From the NCBI GenBank assembly GCA_003508835.1, contig PUFA01000081.1:2728001-2792000 (forward strand): a stretch of DNA of 64,000 nucleotides. The letters run 5' to 3'. How positions within the stretch are numbered: position 1 is the stretch's first letter; every line of letters begins with the position of its first letter. Below the pieces are notes generated by a model that searched no databases, had not been told where the DNA came from, and was given only the letters and a program-made list of their open reading frames with translations. Source of the DNA: Eonycteris spelaea. Lineage: Eukaryota > Chordata > Mammalia > Chiroptera > Pteropodidae. A program made the translations under genes and the position numbers. This document shows positions 21,901 through 29,844 of the stretch, one piece after another.

Positions 21901-24688
21901 ATTTGTCAGTACTAGTTAAACTGTACATTTAAGATCTGTACGGTTAAGATTATTCCACTGTATGGAATTTAAACTTTAATCAAATACGGTGTATCTTTTT
22001 TTCTGCTGTGCTAATAGACTCTCTTGTGGTTTGAGGTACACAAAAATAATGAAGCTACTTCACTTTTTTTTGTCACACATATTTAGCACACTATTATGGA
22101 AAGAAGAAAAGTAAAAGAATTGGGAGGCCACCTGGTGGGCATAGTAACTTAGCATGTGCCCTGAAAAAAGCCAGTAAGAGGAGAAAGAGGCGGAAAAATG
22201 TTTTTGTTCATAAGAAGAAACGTTCCTCTGCATCTGTTGATAATACCCCGGCAGGCTCCCCCCAGGTATGAGATCTAATGTGCCTGTACCATCTGGAAGC
22301 CAGGAGATCACTGCTTTACAGTACAGATGCAGAAAGAATACCTGCAGGTCTCTCTAATTCACATCTCTGGCCAATCAAAGATGGTTTTGCGGCCCCAGAA
22401 CTGGTTTGTCCTGAATTTCAATGAGACTTCTCTTTCTTTCCTCCAGGGAAGTGGGCCTGAAGATGAAGATGACCCAGATGAAGGAGATGATGATTCCCTA
22501 AGTGAGGGCAGTACGTCTGAACAGCAGGACGAGCTACAGGAAGAGTCAGAAATGTCAGAAAAAAAGTCATGCTCCTCCTCTCCCACCCAAAGTGAGATAT
22601 CCACATCACTGCCTCCAGACAGACAAAGGAGAAAAAGAGAGCTTCGCACATTTTCATTTTCTGATGATGAGAAAACCTCCTTCACCAAAGGTACCCATTT
22701 AAAAAGTACACTCTTTTTCTCTCTTTAGAATTTTCCTCTAGAATCGAATTGTTAATATCAGCATTTCACTTACTTCAATACAGGCTTCAGTTGAATTTCT
22801 TGAGTCACTTTTTAAATGGTTCCAAATTCAGTGATTTACCTGTGTTTCAGAATTATTTGGAGATCAATTACTTATCAGGAAGAAGATCTCAGAGTGGCTA
22901 CTTTAATTAGAAGAATGTTTCATTGCTGGTTTATTTGCAGACTGTCATTTATTTTAGGGAAACTGCCTTTTAAGTATTTTTCATAATGTGTATGGTTTTA
23001 TAGAAATACAATGGTTTTGTAGAAATACTTTTTGATTCTAGTTAAGCCATTTTTAGTATATTTAACATATTACATATATGCATGTATATAACATATACAC
23101 TAAAGAATGTCAGTTAAGTTAGTGTTTTAAAACTGGGCTGCTTTTTAAATATATTCAATGAACAGAGGTAATAAATGATTTCTCCTGATAATTTAGCCTC
23201 CTTTCATTGAAAATATCATCTCACTTACTTTAGCACCCTACTAGAGAGTGAGTTGAACGAATAGGAGATTTAGAACAAATGGGGATGTTAAAACTATTTT
23301 TCTCTGTTAAATTGCTCAAATTATATCTGCTGAAACTTTGAGACAAAGTCTTCCGCATTGACATTTCTTATTATAAAAAACAACCATTTCCTGAGTACCT
23401 ATGTATATGGGCCTTTGCCACTTTTGCTGGGAAAAATTGTGGTAAAACCACTTAATATCCTACCTTGAGGGGTTATGCATTTATATAGAGAGATTTTTTT
23501 AGAATAAAATCGCTCTTACACCATTTGGTTTGATTTCGTTGTGGGGAATGAAGGAAATAAGAATTGAAATTGCTGAAAGGCTTCGCCTGGACAGTAACCC
23601 CCTGAAGTGGAGTGTGGCAGATGTTGTGCGGTTCATCAGGTCCACTGACTGTGCGCCATTAGCAAGAATATTCCTAGACCAGGTAATCACCAAGACCTCT
23701 AAATTTTAGTAATTTATTTCTTTAACAAGGGACTATGGATGTAATGGCAATCTGTTTACAAGTCTTAGAAAAATATTTCTATGCAATAGAAAAATTATTT
23801 TAGTTCCCTTTTTAGAAGTAGAAATTAGTCAAAAACTTATTTATCTGATTTCTTCCATGGTGAAGCAGATGATCATTGCATTCCCATTTTCCCTAAGAAT
23901 TTGTTTTCATCCCCCAAATATTTAAGTGGCTTAAAATCAAGTATACTATGCTTAATTGTCTTCCTCTTTTTCACAGTAATGATTTGCCTATTTAAAAAAA
24001 TAATAATAGCATCTGTAATATATTAAGCTCTAAAGGCATGATCATTTTAAAGCAATGATCATGAAACAGATATCTGCGGCCTTAAACAAATATTGAAATA
24101 AATTTTGTTTTGATAATGGAGGAGATTCGAAACTGAACATCTTTGAAGAGCTTATCAAACTTTTATGAATGTTACAGAGTAGGAAAACATTGACGTTTAT
24201 AGTTAATATTTTCTTTCAGATTTAGAAAGAGTCCTCTAAAAAGATAGTTCTTTTGGTGCATTTAATTGTCAGTTACAAGGATAGCTAATTTACTTAATTT
24301 TTGCAGAGCAAAAATTATAGAATGGATTCTTATCTTTGGTAAAATTTTGGTATTCTGAAGATTCATTAGTATAGAGGACTATGAGAGGCATTTAAAAGGA
24401 AATGTGTGATAACTTATTCAAAGGGGTAAAGAAATAAAAGGAAAGCACAGGGACTCTGATTTTGACAAAGCCACAGTGATTAGGGCTGTCAATCAAGCTG
24501 CCATTCATGTACACATCATAGATAACTTGTATTTTTTGTGTTAACAGGAAATCGATGGGCAGGCGCTGCTGCTCCTTACCCTTCCCACAGTTCAAGAGTG
24601 CATGGACTTAAAATTGGGCCCTGCCATCAAACTTTGCCATCATATAGAGAGGATCAAGTTTGCTTTTTATGAGCAGTTTGCCAACTGA
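3280..24688 (+). CDS. SFMBT1: SFMBT1, Scm-like with four MBT domains protein 1 (3' sixteen coding exons)
   Basis: A multi-exon gene that encodes a nuclear Polycomb-type transcriptional repressor. The known protein binds the histone H3 tail through MBT repeats and works with LSD1-CoREST complexes. Sixteen exons are visible: 3280-3523, 4160-4256, 4727-4827, 5749-5899, 7938-8020, 10339-10462, 11437-about 11547, 13758-13799, 15485-15549, 17701-17840, 18625-18734, 19445-19620, 22087-22265, 22447-22690, 23554-23682 and 24548-24688. In order they encode the C-terminal half of MBT2, MBT3, MBT4, a SLED domain (exons 10-12), a basic plus acidic/serine linker (13-14) and a SAM domain (15-16), ending FYEQFAN-stop. 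The human protein is about 866 residues and the window starts near residue 150. Many small indels break the frame in exons 1-8 and one in exon 14; I judge these to be sequence errors. Identity is certain; exact protein sequence is not. Confidence 0.97.
4160..4256 (+). CDS. SFMBT1: SFMBT1 exon B (MBT2-MBT3 linker), frame breaks
   Basis: The exon begins after ACTAAAAG with [11 protein letters not shown] and ends with an acidic run and PSYLFK before the donor GTAAAA. An extra C near 4203, a missing A near 4208 and an extra A near 4215 disturb the frame between EEI and the acidic run, which then resumes. It joins MBT2 to the first strand of MBT3. Confidence 0.88.
4727..4827 (+). CDS. SFMBT1: SFMBT1 exon C (MBT repeat 3, start), frame breaks
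   Basis: The sequence encodes [11 protein letters not shown], then [17 protein letters not shown], the conserved opening of an MBT repeat, and ends TTAAG before the donor GTAAAA. One G seems to be missing at the first codon. There is one extra T in the SFS-VN segment, and one base is missing just before the end. Confidence 0.87.
5415..5640 (+). repeat. MIR SINE
   Basis: Matches the MIR body in order: a TTGGATTTGAAT box, a CCTGCTGCTTTCTGG-like segment, TTAACCTC, an ATCTGCAGAATGGGG segment and ACCTACCTCCT. Confidence 0.75.
5749..5899 (+). CDS. SFMBT1: SFMBT1 exon D (MBT repeat 3, core), frame breaks
   Basis: This exon encodes VFDEKYFLVEMDD, then [26 protein letters not shown] and the first base of the next glycine codon. 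The donor is GTATGG. Two bases are missing (in DE and in FLV) and two are extra (before PEN and in PGIF), so the total length of 151 bases equals the expected length although the frame is lost inside. Net-zero compensation of this kind in a conserved exon is odd for real decay. Confidence 0.88.
5900..7937. other. SFMBT1 intron D-E
   Basis: 2.0 kb, moderately AT-rich. Around 6730-6850 there is a short copy of the old repeat family described at 19920-20400 (CAACAAACATTTATGGAATG followed by a GGGATTGGGC segment). Nothing else recognised. Confidence 0.55.
7938..8020 (+). CDS. SFMBT1: SFMBT1 exon E (MBT repeat 4, start), intact
   Basis: The 83-base exon opens after ACTTAG and reads [12 protein letters not shown], then [15 protein letters not shown], in one unbroken frame up to the donor GTGAGA. 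The WADYLKQ motif is the N-terminal arm of MBT4. It is the only exon left of 15 kb without an indel. A homopurine/C-rich run at 8029-8045 follows in the intron. Confidence 0.95.
8021..10338. other. SFMBT1 intron E-F
   Basis: 2.3 kb. A C-rich run lies at 8029-8045. Around 8190-8420 an A/T-rich stretch resembles antisense 3' parts of old LINEs. 8560-9100 is very T-rich with no assignable family, and a poly-T tract lies at 9069-9080. A MIR is at 9990-10140. The open frames here are short and I consider them chance. Confidence 0.5.
9990..10140 (-). repeat. MIR SINE, antisense
   Basis: Shows the antisense MIR order: an ACCCAGTGAGATAGG segment, CAGATGGCAAAACTGAG, GTTACACAGCTTGAGCAAG and a tail with AGTAATGCAGG. 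Confidence 0.65.
10339..10462 (+). CDS. SFMBT1: SFMBT1 exon F (MBT repeat 4, core), frame breaks
   Basis: After TTTTCTAG the exon reads ISEHD and then NMKLEAVNP. It ends VRGSYLWL and a Gln-Leu-Glu-like segment before the donor GTAAGT. Four single bases appear to be missing (EHEF, the proline-glutamate step, ATIT and the glutamine codon) and one C is extra (VA-T). The final G starts the glycine codon completed by the next exon. Confidence 0.88.
10463..11436. other. SFMBT1 intron F-G, nothing recognised
   Basis: About 1 kb without a repeat or RNA that I can name. A poly-T run precedes the acceptor at 11411-11425. Confidence 0.55.
11437..11547 (+). CDS. SFMBT1: SFMBT1 exon G (end of MBT repeat 4), frame breaks and damaged donor
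   Basis: The exon starts after AAACAG with [19 protein letters not shown], then loses one T before the [11 protein letters not shown] segment and one C before RRAR. The donor is expected directly after CACGAG; the sequence reads CACGATACCC, as if the two Gs of the AG|GT junction were missing. The next possible GT is at 11566, which would add unrelated residues. The right border is therefore inferred from the next exon's phase. Confidence 0.85.
11655..12060 (-). repeat. Old LTR/MaLR-like repeat, antisense (family uncertain)
   Basis: The stretch opens with CTAGTTATCTGTTCCTGC and contains TACAGTTTCTATGGGTCAGG and a CTTAGCTGTGACCTCTG segment, a pattern common to old antisense mammalian LTR-type repeats. 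The exact family cannot be named with confidence. Confidence 0.5.
12070..13570 (-). mobile_element. L1M 3' end, antisense, interrupted by a MITE
   Basis: Contains the antisense L1 3'UTR signature: TTGAGATATCATTTATTATA at the start, then a ATAAATGG-type stretch, TTATGAATAATACTGCTACG, TTTTTAATTGTTTTTTTGTT and a CATTTGCCCATTTTTT stretch. An unrelated 174-base element splits it at 12150-12323. The copy is old and has no open frame. Confidence 0.75.
12150..12323. mobile_element. Non-autonomous Tc1/mariner-type MITE nested in the L1
   Basis: The insert starts GTAGGTCCTT and ends GAGGACTAACTG, an imperfect inverted terminal repeat. It is flanked by the dinucleotide TA on both sides (12148-12149 and 12324-12325), the target-site duplication of Tc1/mariner and Tigger elements. 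Removing it rejoins the L1 sequence. No transposase is encoded. Confidence 0.65.
13758..13799 (+). CDS. SFMBT1: SFMBT1 exon H (micro-exon after MBT4), one-base deletion
   Basis: A 42-base exon between CTTATAG and GTAAGT encodes [12 protein letters not shown]. The phase requires 43 bases. One A is missing from the run in the glutamate-lysine step near 13794-13797; with it, the exon would join smoothly to the next one. The acceptor has a strong T-rich tract. Confidence 0.88.
13800..14336. other. SFMBT1 intron H-I, left part
   Basis: No repeat or RNA gene recognised in this AT-rich stretch. Confidence 0.5.
14338..14857 (-). repeat. MLT1-type MaLR LTR, antisense, split by a hAT element
   Basis: The left arm reads TTAGTTTGTTCAGGCTGCCA then CCACAGACTGGTGGCTTAA. 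The right arm continues AACAAATTTATTTTCTCAC, then TCTCACTGTGTCCTCACA, TATAAGGACCC and GGGGACACAATTCAGTC. This is the order of an antisense MLT1 LTR. Similar copies are at 57665-58100 and 60959-61305. Confidence 0.75.
14391..14568. mobile_element. MER1-type hAT-Charlie element nested in the MLT1 LTR
   Basis: Begins CAGCAGTTCCCAACC and GGCACCAGGGACC, contains CCTATGAGAATCTAATGCC, and ends GGGGACTACTA, matching the two ends of MER1-type hAT elements with the middle lost. Flanking 8-mers GCTTAAAC (14383-14390) and GCTTAAGC (14569-14576) agree at seven of eight positions, the target duplication expected for hAT. It has no coding capacity. Confidence 0.75.
14858..15484. other. SFMBT1 intron H-I, right part, nothing recognised
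   Basis: AT-rich intron sequence ending in the TTTTCTTGACCCAG acceptor. Confidence 0.5.
15485..15549 (+). CDS. SFMBT1: SFMBT1 exon I (linker MBT4-SLED), intact
   Basis: A 65-base exon reads [21 protein letters not shown] and has no indel. The acceptor is TGACCCAG and the donor GTATTT. It ends with the first base of a valine codon completed by the next exon. This serine-rich, probably disordered linker joins the MBT repeats to the SLED domain. Confidence 0.93.
15952..15981. repeat. (TA)n microsatellite
   Basis: About 30 bases of uninterrupted TA dinucleotides, preceded by TTTATAT-type imperfect repeats. Confidence 0.9.
16456..16910. repeat. Probable ancient LTR (family uncertain)
   Basis: A GC-richer block that opens TTGGAAACAGAGTCTG and GCAGAGGTTTTATTGGGGAG, like antisense 3' ends of old mammalian LTRs. 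It also contains an inverted pair, TGTTGGCAG (16795) and CTGCCAACA (16812). No open frame of note. Confidence 0.4.
17701..17840 (+). CDS. SFMBT1: SFMBT1 exon J (SLED domain, part 1), intact
   Basis: The exon follows TTTCCTAG and reads [16 protein letters not shown], then [16 protein letters not shown] and [13 protein letters not shown] up to the donor GTAAGG. Paired cysteines and the GPYLNKG motif mark the Scm-like embedded (SLED) domain, a DNA-binding module of SFMBT/Scm proteins. The frame is open throughout. Confidence 0.96.
17841..18624. other. SFMBT1 intron J-K, nothing recognised
   Basis: 0.8 kb without a nameable element. Confidence 0.5.
18625..18734 (+). CDS. SFMBT1: SFMBT1 exon K (SLED domain, part 2), intact
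   Basis: Begins after GTGCAG with [19 protein letters not shown] and continues [17 protein letters not shown] to the donor GTGAGT. Phase is 0 at the start and 2 at the end. No indel. Confidence 0.96.
18735..19444. other. SFMBT1 intron K-L
   Basis: A degenerate hAT-like block may span about 18885-19130 (GTGGACCGATACTTTTATAT at one end, TTGGTCAGTCTACC at the other). Otherwise AT-rich and unassigned. Confidence 0.4.
19445..19620 (+). CDS. SFMBT1: SFMBT1 exon L (SLED domain, part 3), intact
   Basis: The exon reads [19 protein letters not shown], then [19 protein letters not shown] and a cysteine-containing tail before the donor GTGAGT at 19621. The acceptor (TCTTCCGATGGCAG) has a weak pyrimidine tract. 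The frame stays open into the intron up to a stop at 19761, through a hAT-type repeat, so intron retention would add about 47 residues. Confidence 0.96.
19698..19885. mobile_element. hAT-Charlie-type element
   Basis: Left end ACAAACTTTTTCTGTGAAGG followed by GCCAGATAATAT; right end GAGCCACATTTTGCCAAC. The ends are imperfect inverted repeats, and the body matches the common 'aaagggccagatag' type of hAT-Charlie repeat. It lies 78 bases past exon L. No transposase. Confidence 0.65.
19920..20400 (+). repeat. Old interspersed repeat, family not assigned
   Basis: Contains ATTCATTCAAGTATTTCTTA, a CCTAGCCCTGGAATACA segment, TCCTGTCCTCATTGATT, GACAAGTAATAAACACATGA and GGTGGTCAGGGAATTCTTCC. The same order of motifs recurs at about 30600-30930, 51805-52290 and 54390-54850. 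It is a widespread mammalian element that I recognise but cannot name with certainty. Confidence 0.6.
20628..20800. mobile_element. MER5A-type hAT-Charlie element
   Basis: Contains CTTAAACTTCATCATCCATG, GGATCACCAGAGGATCTTG, a TCTGATTTGTCAGGTCTG core, GCATTTCCAACAAGCTCCCA and GATGCTGCTGATGCTGCTG, in the order of MER5A. Confidence 0.75.
20840..20935 (+). repeat. L2 LINE 3' fragment
   Basis: TTGTAAACTCCTTAAAGGCA followed by AAGATTGTCTTAG matches the conserved L2 3' end. Confidence 0.55.
21010..21985 (+). mobile_element. L1M LINE 3' end, sense
   Basis: Runs through CTTCACAGAAAAAGATAGAC, CAATATCATTAGTCATTAGA, ACATTGTTGGTAGGAGTGTA, a CCTTTTGGAAAACTGACAG stretch and CAGCCCAGGTGCCCATCAAT, the order of the ORF2 tail and 3'UTR of old L1s. 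It ends near TGGAATTTAAACTTTAATCA. Degenerate, about 1 kb. Confidence 0.8.
22087..22265 (+). CDS. SFMBT1: SFMBT1 exon M (basic linker, AT-hook-like and nuclear signal), intact
   Basis: The 179-base exon reads [17 protein letters not shown], then [20 protein letters not shown], then a serine-rich end. KRIGRPPGG resembles an AT-hook core, and the KRRKRRK cluster is a probable nuclear localisation signal. Only 181 bases of intron separate it from the next exon. Confidence 0.95.
22447..22690 (+). CDS. SFMBT1: SFMBT1 exon N (acidic/serine linker), one frameshift near its end
   Basis: Reads [16 protein letters not shown], then a serine/glutamate-rich segment and a basic RQRRKREL stretch, then TFSFSDDE. 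At 22669-22675 the run GAGAAAACC is out of step: the family continues with a proline-rich PPSPK before the SAM domain. One extra A, or two missing bases relative to the AAC-AAA of other mammals, would account for this. As written the exon is 244 bases, not a multiple of three, and the join to the phase-0 SAM exon fails. Confidence 0.93.
22691..23553. other. SFMBT1 intron N-O, nothing recognised
   Basis: AT-rich intron of 0.86 kb. Ends in an unusual acceptor without a clear pyrimidine tract. Confidence 0.5.
23554..23682 (+). CDS. SFMBT1: SFMBT1 exon O (SAM domain, part 1), intact
   Basis: 43 codons read [14 protein letters not shown], then [16 protein letters not shown] and [10 protein letters not shown] before the donor GTAATC. 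The tryptophan-x-x-x-aspartate-valine pattern starts the SAM fold used for homo- and hetero-oligomerisation of Polycomb proteins. The acceptor (GGGGAATGAAG) lacks a clear pyrimidine tract close to the AG. Confidence 0.96.
23683..24547. other. SFMBT1 intron O-P, nothing recognised
   Basis: AT-rich intron of 0.87 kb with no nameable element. Confidence 0.5.
24548..24688 (+). CDS. SFMBT1: SFMBT1 exon P (SAM domain, part 2, and stop), intact
   Basis: The last coding exon reads [15 protein letters not shown], then [14 protein letters not shown] and a [16 protein letters not shown] end, followed by TGA at 24686-24688. The [10 protein letters not shown] and KLGPAIKL motifs are helix 3-5 of a SAM domain. 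46 codons plus stop, same end as the known protein. Confidence 0.97.
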   Translation, partial: EIDGQALLLLTLPTVQECMDLKLGPAIKLCHHIERIKFAFYEQFAN

Positions 24689-24945
24689 GAAGGAAAACCA
24701 AAGTGAGCTGTATCTTTGAAGCACAAATGCAGCAAATCCTTTGCCTGCTCTGCAAGTGGAGCTTAATAGTCCTGGGGCTCTGGGCCCTGCAGGTGTAGGC
24801 TTGCTCTTTGCACTTTCAGGGAAAGAGGACCCACACTGAAGAAACAAAAACTGCACAGAAGTGGCTCTCCTGCCATTGGAAATATTGGCATCTCTTGTTC
24901 AGCAGATAGCAGTTTTTAAAAAAATAAAGGTTGTGAAGAAAAGAC
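24689..24945 (+). other. SFMBT1: SFMBT1 3'UTR (short form)
   Basis: Starts directly after the stop. A canonical AATAAA lies at 24923-24928, so cleavage is expected near 24945. A second weaker signal, ATTAAA at 25186-25191, and AATAAA at 29951 and 30030 could give longer forms. Which is used cannot be told from sequence. Confidence 0.65.
24923..24928 (+). terminator. SFMBT1: Poly(A) signal AATAAA of SFMBT1
   Basis: The canonical hexamer lies 235 bases after the SFMBT1 stop codon, in an A-rich context and followed by a GT-containing stretch. Confidence 0.65.
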
Positions 24946-27900
24946 TCTTATGAGAAGAATAAGCATTTCCAGTGGTGTGGCCGAAAAAATGAAGAGTAAT
25001 CTAGGCTGCTGGAAAGCACCCTTTTGGTTGTTTTCTTTTTGTTCTGTTCCTTCCCATTGTAGATTGAACTTTGTTCTCTGCTTTCTCTTTCTTAGAAAGA
25101 GAGGACTTAGCTTTAAGTCAGCACTGATTTGGGACTTTGCCTAAGGCACGTCAGTGCTTCATTGTCAATGTGTGAGCTTTTTAAAATTAAAGCGATTCAT
25201 TTTGGGGATGATTACGTGGCTCTAGGGTTTTGAATGTACAGTAAAACTCTTGATCCAGTTTAAAATCTGTTCTTAGGAGTTCCTTTGTTTACTACCTCTG
25301 TCGATAATTGAGCTTACAGCCATGTATGAGGTTTTTTGTATGCTGCCGTTTTTAAGCTACATGAACACTAAAACTATGACAGAAGTGGGAGGGATAAACA
25401 CTGTTTGCTTTCAAAACATTGTGTGAGCACTTAACACCAGTTCCTTAATGGTCCTGAACTAAGAACTCTCCTGTCAGTGTTTCCATCTTGACCCAGCTTG
25501 GGCTACCTGTTAAGAAGTATTCAAAGACTTGGTATTTCAGTCTAATTGCTTTCTCCCCATTAGTTTTCAGAGGGACTTTAGTGGTTTTTATTTTGTGTTT
25601 ACTTTTCTTTATAGTTGTTCCATCTCTAGAGTCCTTACTTTGGGTAGGAATCAGGGGTGTTCCTTAGACCCACAGTTAAGTCCGTTTCCCCTTCTTTGTT
25701 GATGTCTCCGTGCAGGTAGTGCAGAAGCACAACAGAGAAAACGTGTTTTGGGTGGTGATGTAGAGCATGGAGTTTCTGTACCTGTGTGTCCTCAGTGGCT
25801 GGGTAAAGACTGAGAGGTAGTTAAGGATTCTGGACACCCCTTTGCCTAGTCATGTCTACAGTTTCTTCAGTTAAACCTTTAATTTGAACGTAATCTATGG
25901 TCTGAGAATTTCCACTCAATGATTTGGTTTCTTTTAGGTGCTTCTTTTGACCCAGCTCAAGTTAACATGAAACTACAGGTGATTTTCACTTACGATTGCA
26001 CTGCTAGCCATTATAGAATAGCATTTGTTAAACTGTTCCAGCCATGAGGAATAGGGAAAGATACATATGTAGATTGCTTTCTTTAAGTGGTTTACTTTGC
26101 TGAGAGTATTTTTTTTTAAGTATCCTAGTCATATGCAAATTTATAATATAATTATTCTTCAAGGTTTAAAAATGTTTTAAAACTACAAACTGGGCAAATT
26201 CTAGATAGCTATAAATATAAGGTGATATTACTACAAATGTAAACTGATTGTGATTTTTTTTCCCTTTTCGTCCTCCCAGCCCCTACCTGTTTTTATTGAT
26301 GTTAGCAAACATTCTGTAGTCTGGATTCTTCATTGGATAATTTATGAACCACCTTAACTTAAGCCTTCCAACCAAATCATATATCAAAACATTAACTCTC
26401 TGGTCAGGCTACTACCAGATATACCTGGAAAGGAGCTTCATTTAAGTAAAAGTTAGTATGTTTGAACTTACTCAGAGACCCAATTTTTAAAAATTCGGTT
26501 AATTTTATATTCACGGAAGAGATGTGTGTGTAAGATGCATGGGGACAATTAACATTAAGCAGATAGACTTTGGAGGGCGGTGTATCTTGAATAACAAGAT
26601 TTCCTGAGAGCTTAGCAGTTAAGACACCAAGGCAAAGAAGGTTTCTTAGAGATCAATGGAACAAAAAGATGGCTGGAGTTAATACTATTAGGTTATTTAG
26701 GAAAATGAGGTTTACTTTTTATAAGAGGGAATTTACCAAATGCAACATTGAATATGTTATATTACCTCTCTTGTGACTTCTCTAGAAACCATAGAATTTA
26801 GAACACCTCCCTTCACAAGTAAAAGGAATCAAATGGCCCTAACTAATCTCTGATCTGAATGATCAGGGCCCAACTAGCTTGTCTTTCTATACCATGATTA
26901 TTCAAGCTCAGCTTTCTCCTAGAGAGAGGCTAACTCAAATTGGAAAGGAAATAGGTTTTCCTTAATATATTTTGCATTCTCATACTGAGATATAGTTTAT
27001 TAGACAGCTGCATTGAAGAAGAATTATATACCCCCAACCCCTACTCCCAGATATTACACAAAGCGATACTTGTTTGGGAATTTGATGCAGGACATTTTTT
27101 ACATTAAGTGAAAAATTTATATTCCATTTGCCTCATAAAACTGCGGGAGCTGCGCTGGGCAGTACTGACATTCTGATTCCTATGATTCTGAACCAGATTT
27201 TAACCCTGCTACTAGCTCACCATGGGGGACTTAAATGTTTGTATGTTGCACACAGGTGCTGAACTTTGTAAAGGTACCAACCTCTTAAATTTATGAGAGG
27301 TGCATTGCGAGGTACTGCATTGGTCTGAATTTCACCTTTATCTGACCCTACAGTCTGCCTAAGATCAGAAAATTTTCTTTAATCCATTTTTAATCCTGAA
27401 TTGACAAGCTTGGAAACAGGTGAATGGACTATATCATCCTCTTGGATCTTAAAGTTGGCTGATAAATACTAACCTATTACTATGCTATGCTAATGTGTTA
27501 GGGAAACCTTTCATTGCACATGAATATTTGCTGTGACATTTTGACTATATTTTTTCAGCTTCTGGGAACTATACTGTTTTTCTTATGTAAACTACCTTCA
27601 TCAGTTGAAGCAGAGTTGAAGTGGCTAATGCAGGGAATGCATTAATTGGGGCTTTTACCCTATTTGCCTTTCTTTAGCAATGTAGGTGGCTTTCATCTAC
27701 ATTATTGATGTATGAGGTCAGGGAAGGATACTTACCAATCTCTGGAAAAGATGGGCTTCTTGGTAAATTTATTGAATGTGATAGAGGCAGACATAGAAAG
27801 CCAGTTTAGAACTTGGTCTCTTCTGGAAGTAAAGTTATTCTCACTGTGAGAAAGAGAGCATTGGACCAAAGCTTCCTGAGGACGTTAAATGCATTTTACT

Positions 27901-28270
27901 TGCTCTCTTATACTAAGTCACTAATGTTATGTATTTGGTATACAAATTAAAAGCTTTAGGAGGCCTTAGGTAGTGTGAGACTCAGAATCATCCTTCTCTC
28001 TCAAGCCAAAAAGTATTTCTAGGAGACATAGAGAACATCAGGGAATAGTTAACAGGAGGTAAGATTTATCTAATTGGGGACATTAGGAAAACTGTCACAG
28101 GCACTTATATTTACTTGGCACCTATCACCAAAGACTTATATGTAAGATACCACTTACTGGTTTGATTGATGCCCACAGAAGCTCTGAGAGAATTATTAGG
28201 AGCTTAGCCTCAACAGTGGAAACACACACTGGGTTTGAACTCTGGTCCTATATTGGGGATGTATCGGGGA

Positions 28271-28274
28271 TGTT

Positions 28275-28305
<31 letters not shown>
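28271..28305. repeat. (TG)n microsatellite
   Basis: About 15 uninterrupted TG units, ending TGTGCGTGT. Confidence 0.9.
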
Positions 28306-29798
28306 AAGTTGAAAAGTGTTCTGTGTTAATAGTTGGTTTGATGAAGATGAAGATGATATCACTAACAAATGAAGTATAAGTCTTAGTGGGGACCGGGTAC
28401 CCTCTTTTAAAATTTGAATGTCTTTGGTCCTGGGTCCACTGTAAGGAACCATGTGTCATGGTCATATTGTAGGCTCAGAAACTATAGGACAGAGCCTCCT
28501 GCAAAACCAAAAAGAGTCAGTGATACTCATGCAATCATAATTCTTCTTTGACTTTATCCACTTTGCAATGTTTTGCTAGTGAATTTTGGTAATTCTCACC
28601 CATTCAGTGAGAATGTACATACTTCGGAAATTTCAATTTATCCAATTTATGCACCACCTATGGACTTGGAGTTTTGGCGGTAGTTCAAAACTCAAAGCCC
28701 AGTCTGAATGGGTCTGATTCCAAACCCACTCACTTGGGTTTTCCTCTGTGCTTGTTCTAAACAAGCACACGCAGTCTTGTTTCTGAGGGCTGATTTAGGA
28801 GTGAAGGTATAGGAAGTGGTGGGTGGTAAATAATTGTATTGGTTCCAATGTTTGAGAAGTCTTAGATTTTCATAAGAACTAGCAGAACCAGGGTTGGGGA
28901 TTGGGGGAATGAAGAAGCAGGCTTAGAACTCCCTTCATGTCTTTTCTGACAGCGCATCTTTTGAGTCTGTCCTCATGCTGTGGCCTATCACAAAGGACTG
29001 TTTTAAAAGGGAAACAGGCCCCAGCCTTGTCAGACAAGTCTTTACGCCAGCAGAAAAGTGTGGCCCTGAGCCATGTAAGGCAAAGGGTGATACCGACTAG
29101 TGAAATGATGCCACCGTTTCTGATGGGGTGCATGTTCTCAGGATGTGTGGGAGCTCAGTCCTAAGAGCGTCTACATGGTTTTTTCAATCTGCATGCCTAG
29201 CTTGGCAGAATGGAGGTGGCAAACAGCATTGAAAGGATGAGGGTGGGCTTTTGTGGCAAATCAAGTCCCAAAGCAGATGATTGAGGGCACTTACAAAGTT
29301 TAGACAAAGTTAAAATGTGGAAATTCCTTAGTTCCTTTTACAAGAAGTCTCTAGGGAAGTGTAGTTTGTGTGTTTCTCTTGAGGTTTGAAAGCTTTCATT
29401 TCTTTCCCTTTTCTTTTTTTGGGTTGATATTCTCTTAAAGACAATCAGAGGCCTGCCAGGGCAGGAGTTCTGGCTGGTTCCAGCACTGTCCTTAGGCCTC
29501 TTTCTAGTACTAACTCATTGGAACGGTTGCACTTTGTTCATGTATGTTGTCCTTTTTTGTTGTTTTTTTTTTTTGTTTTTTTTTTGAAGCTGCTTGGGAC
29601 AAAATGAATGAAATGCATATTGGATTGTATCTTTAGTGCTTGCTGTTTTTCTCTTAATTTTAAAAAGTACACATTGAGGATAAAGTATACTTAAAAAGAA
29701 ATATGCATAAGTACTTATTTTAAAAAACCCACCAAGTTTGATGATATTTCAAGGGATTAAAAAATAACTTCTGGATGAATATTTTGTATGGGTTTTGT

Positions 29799-29806
29799 AT
29801 GTGTGT

Positions 29807-29840
<34 letters not shown>
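29799..29840. repeat. (TG)n microsatellite with one TA interruption
   Basis: About 20 TG units, with one ATG interruption at 29811. Confidence 0.9.

Positions 29841-29844
<4 letters not shown>

Noticed and set aside
22359..22688. Minus-strand frame rich in serine
   Set aside because: Shadow of the acidic/serine-rich SFMBT1 exon N.
28196..28465. Frames with His-Thr repeats
   Set aside because: Translation of the TG microsatellite on the minus strand.
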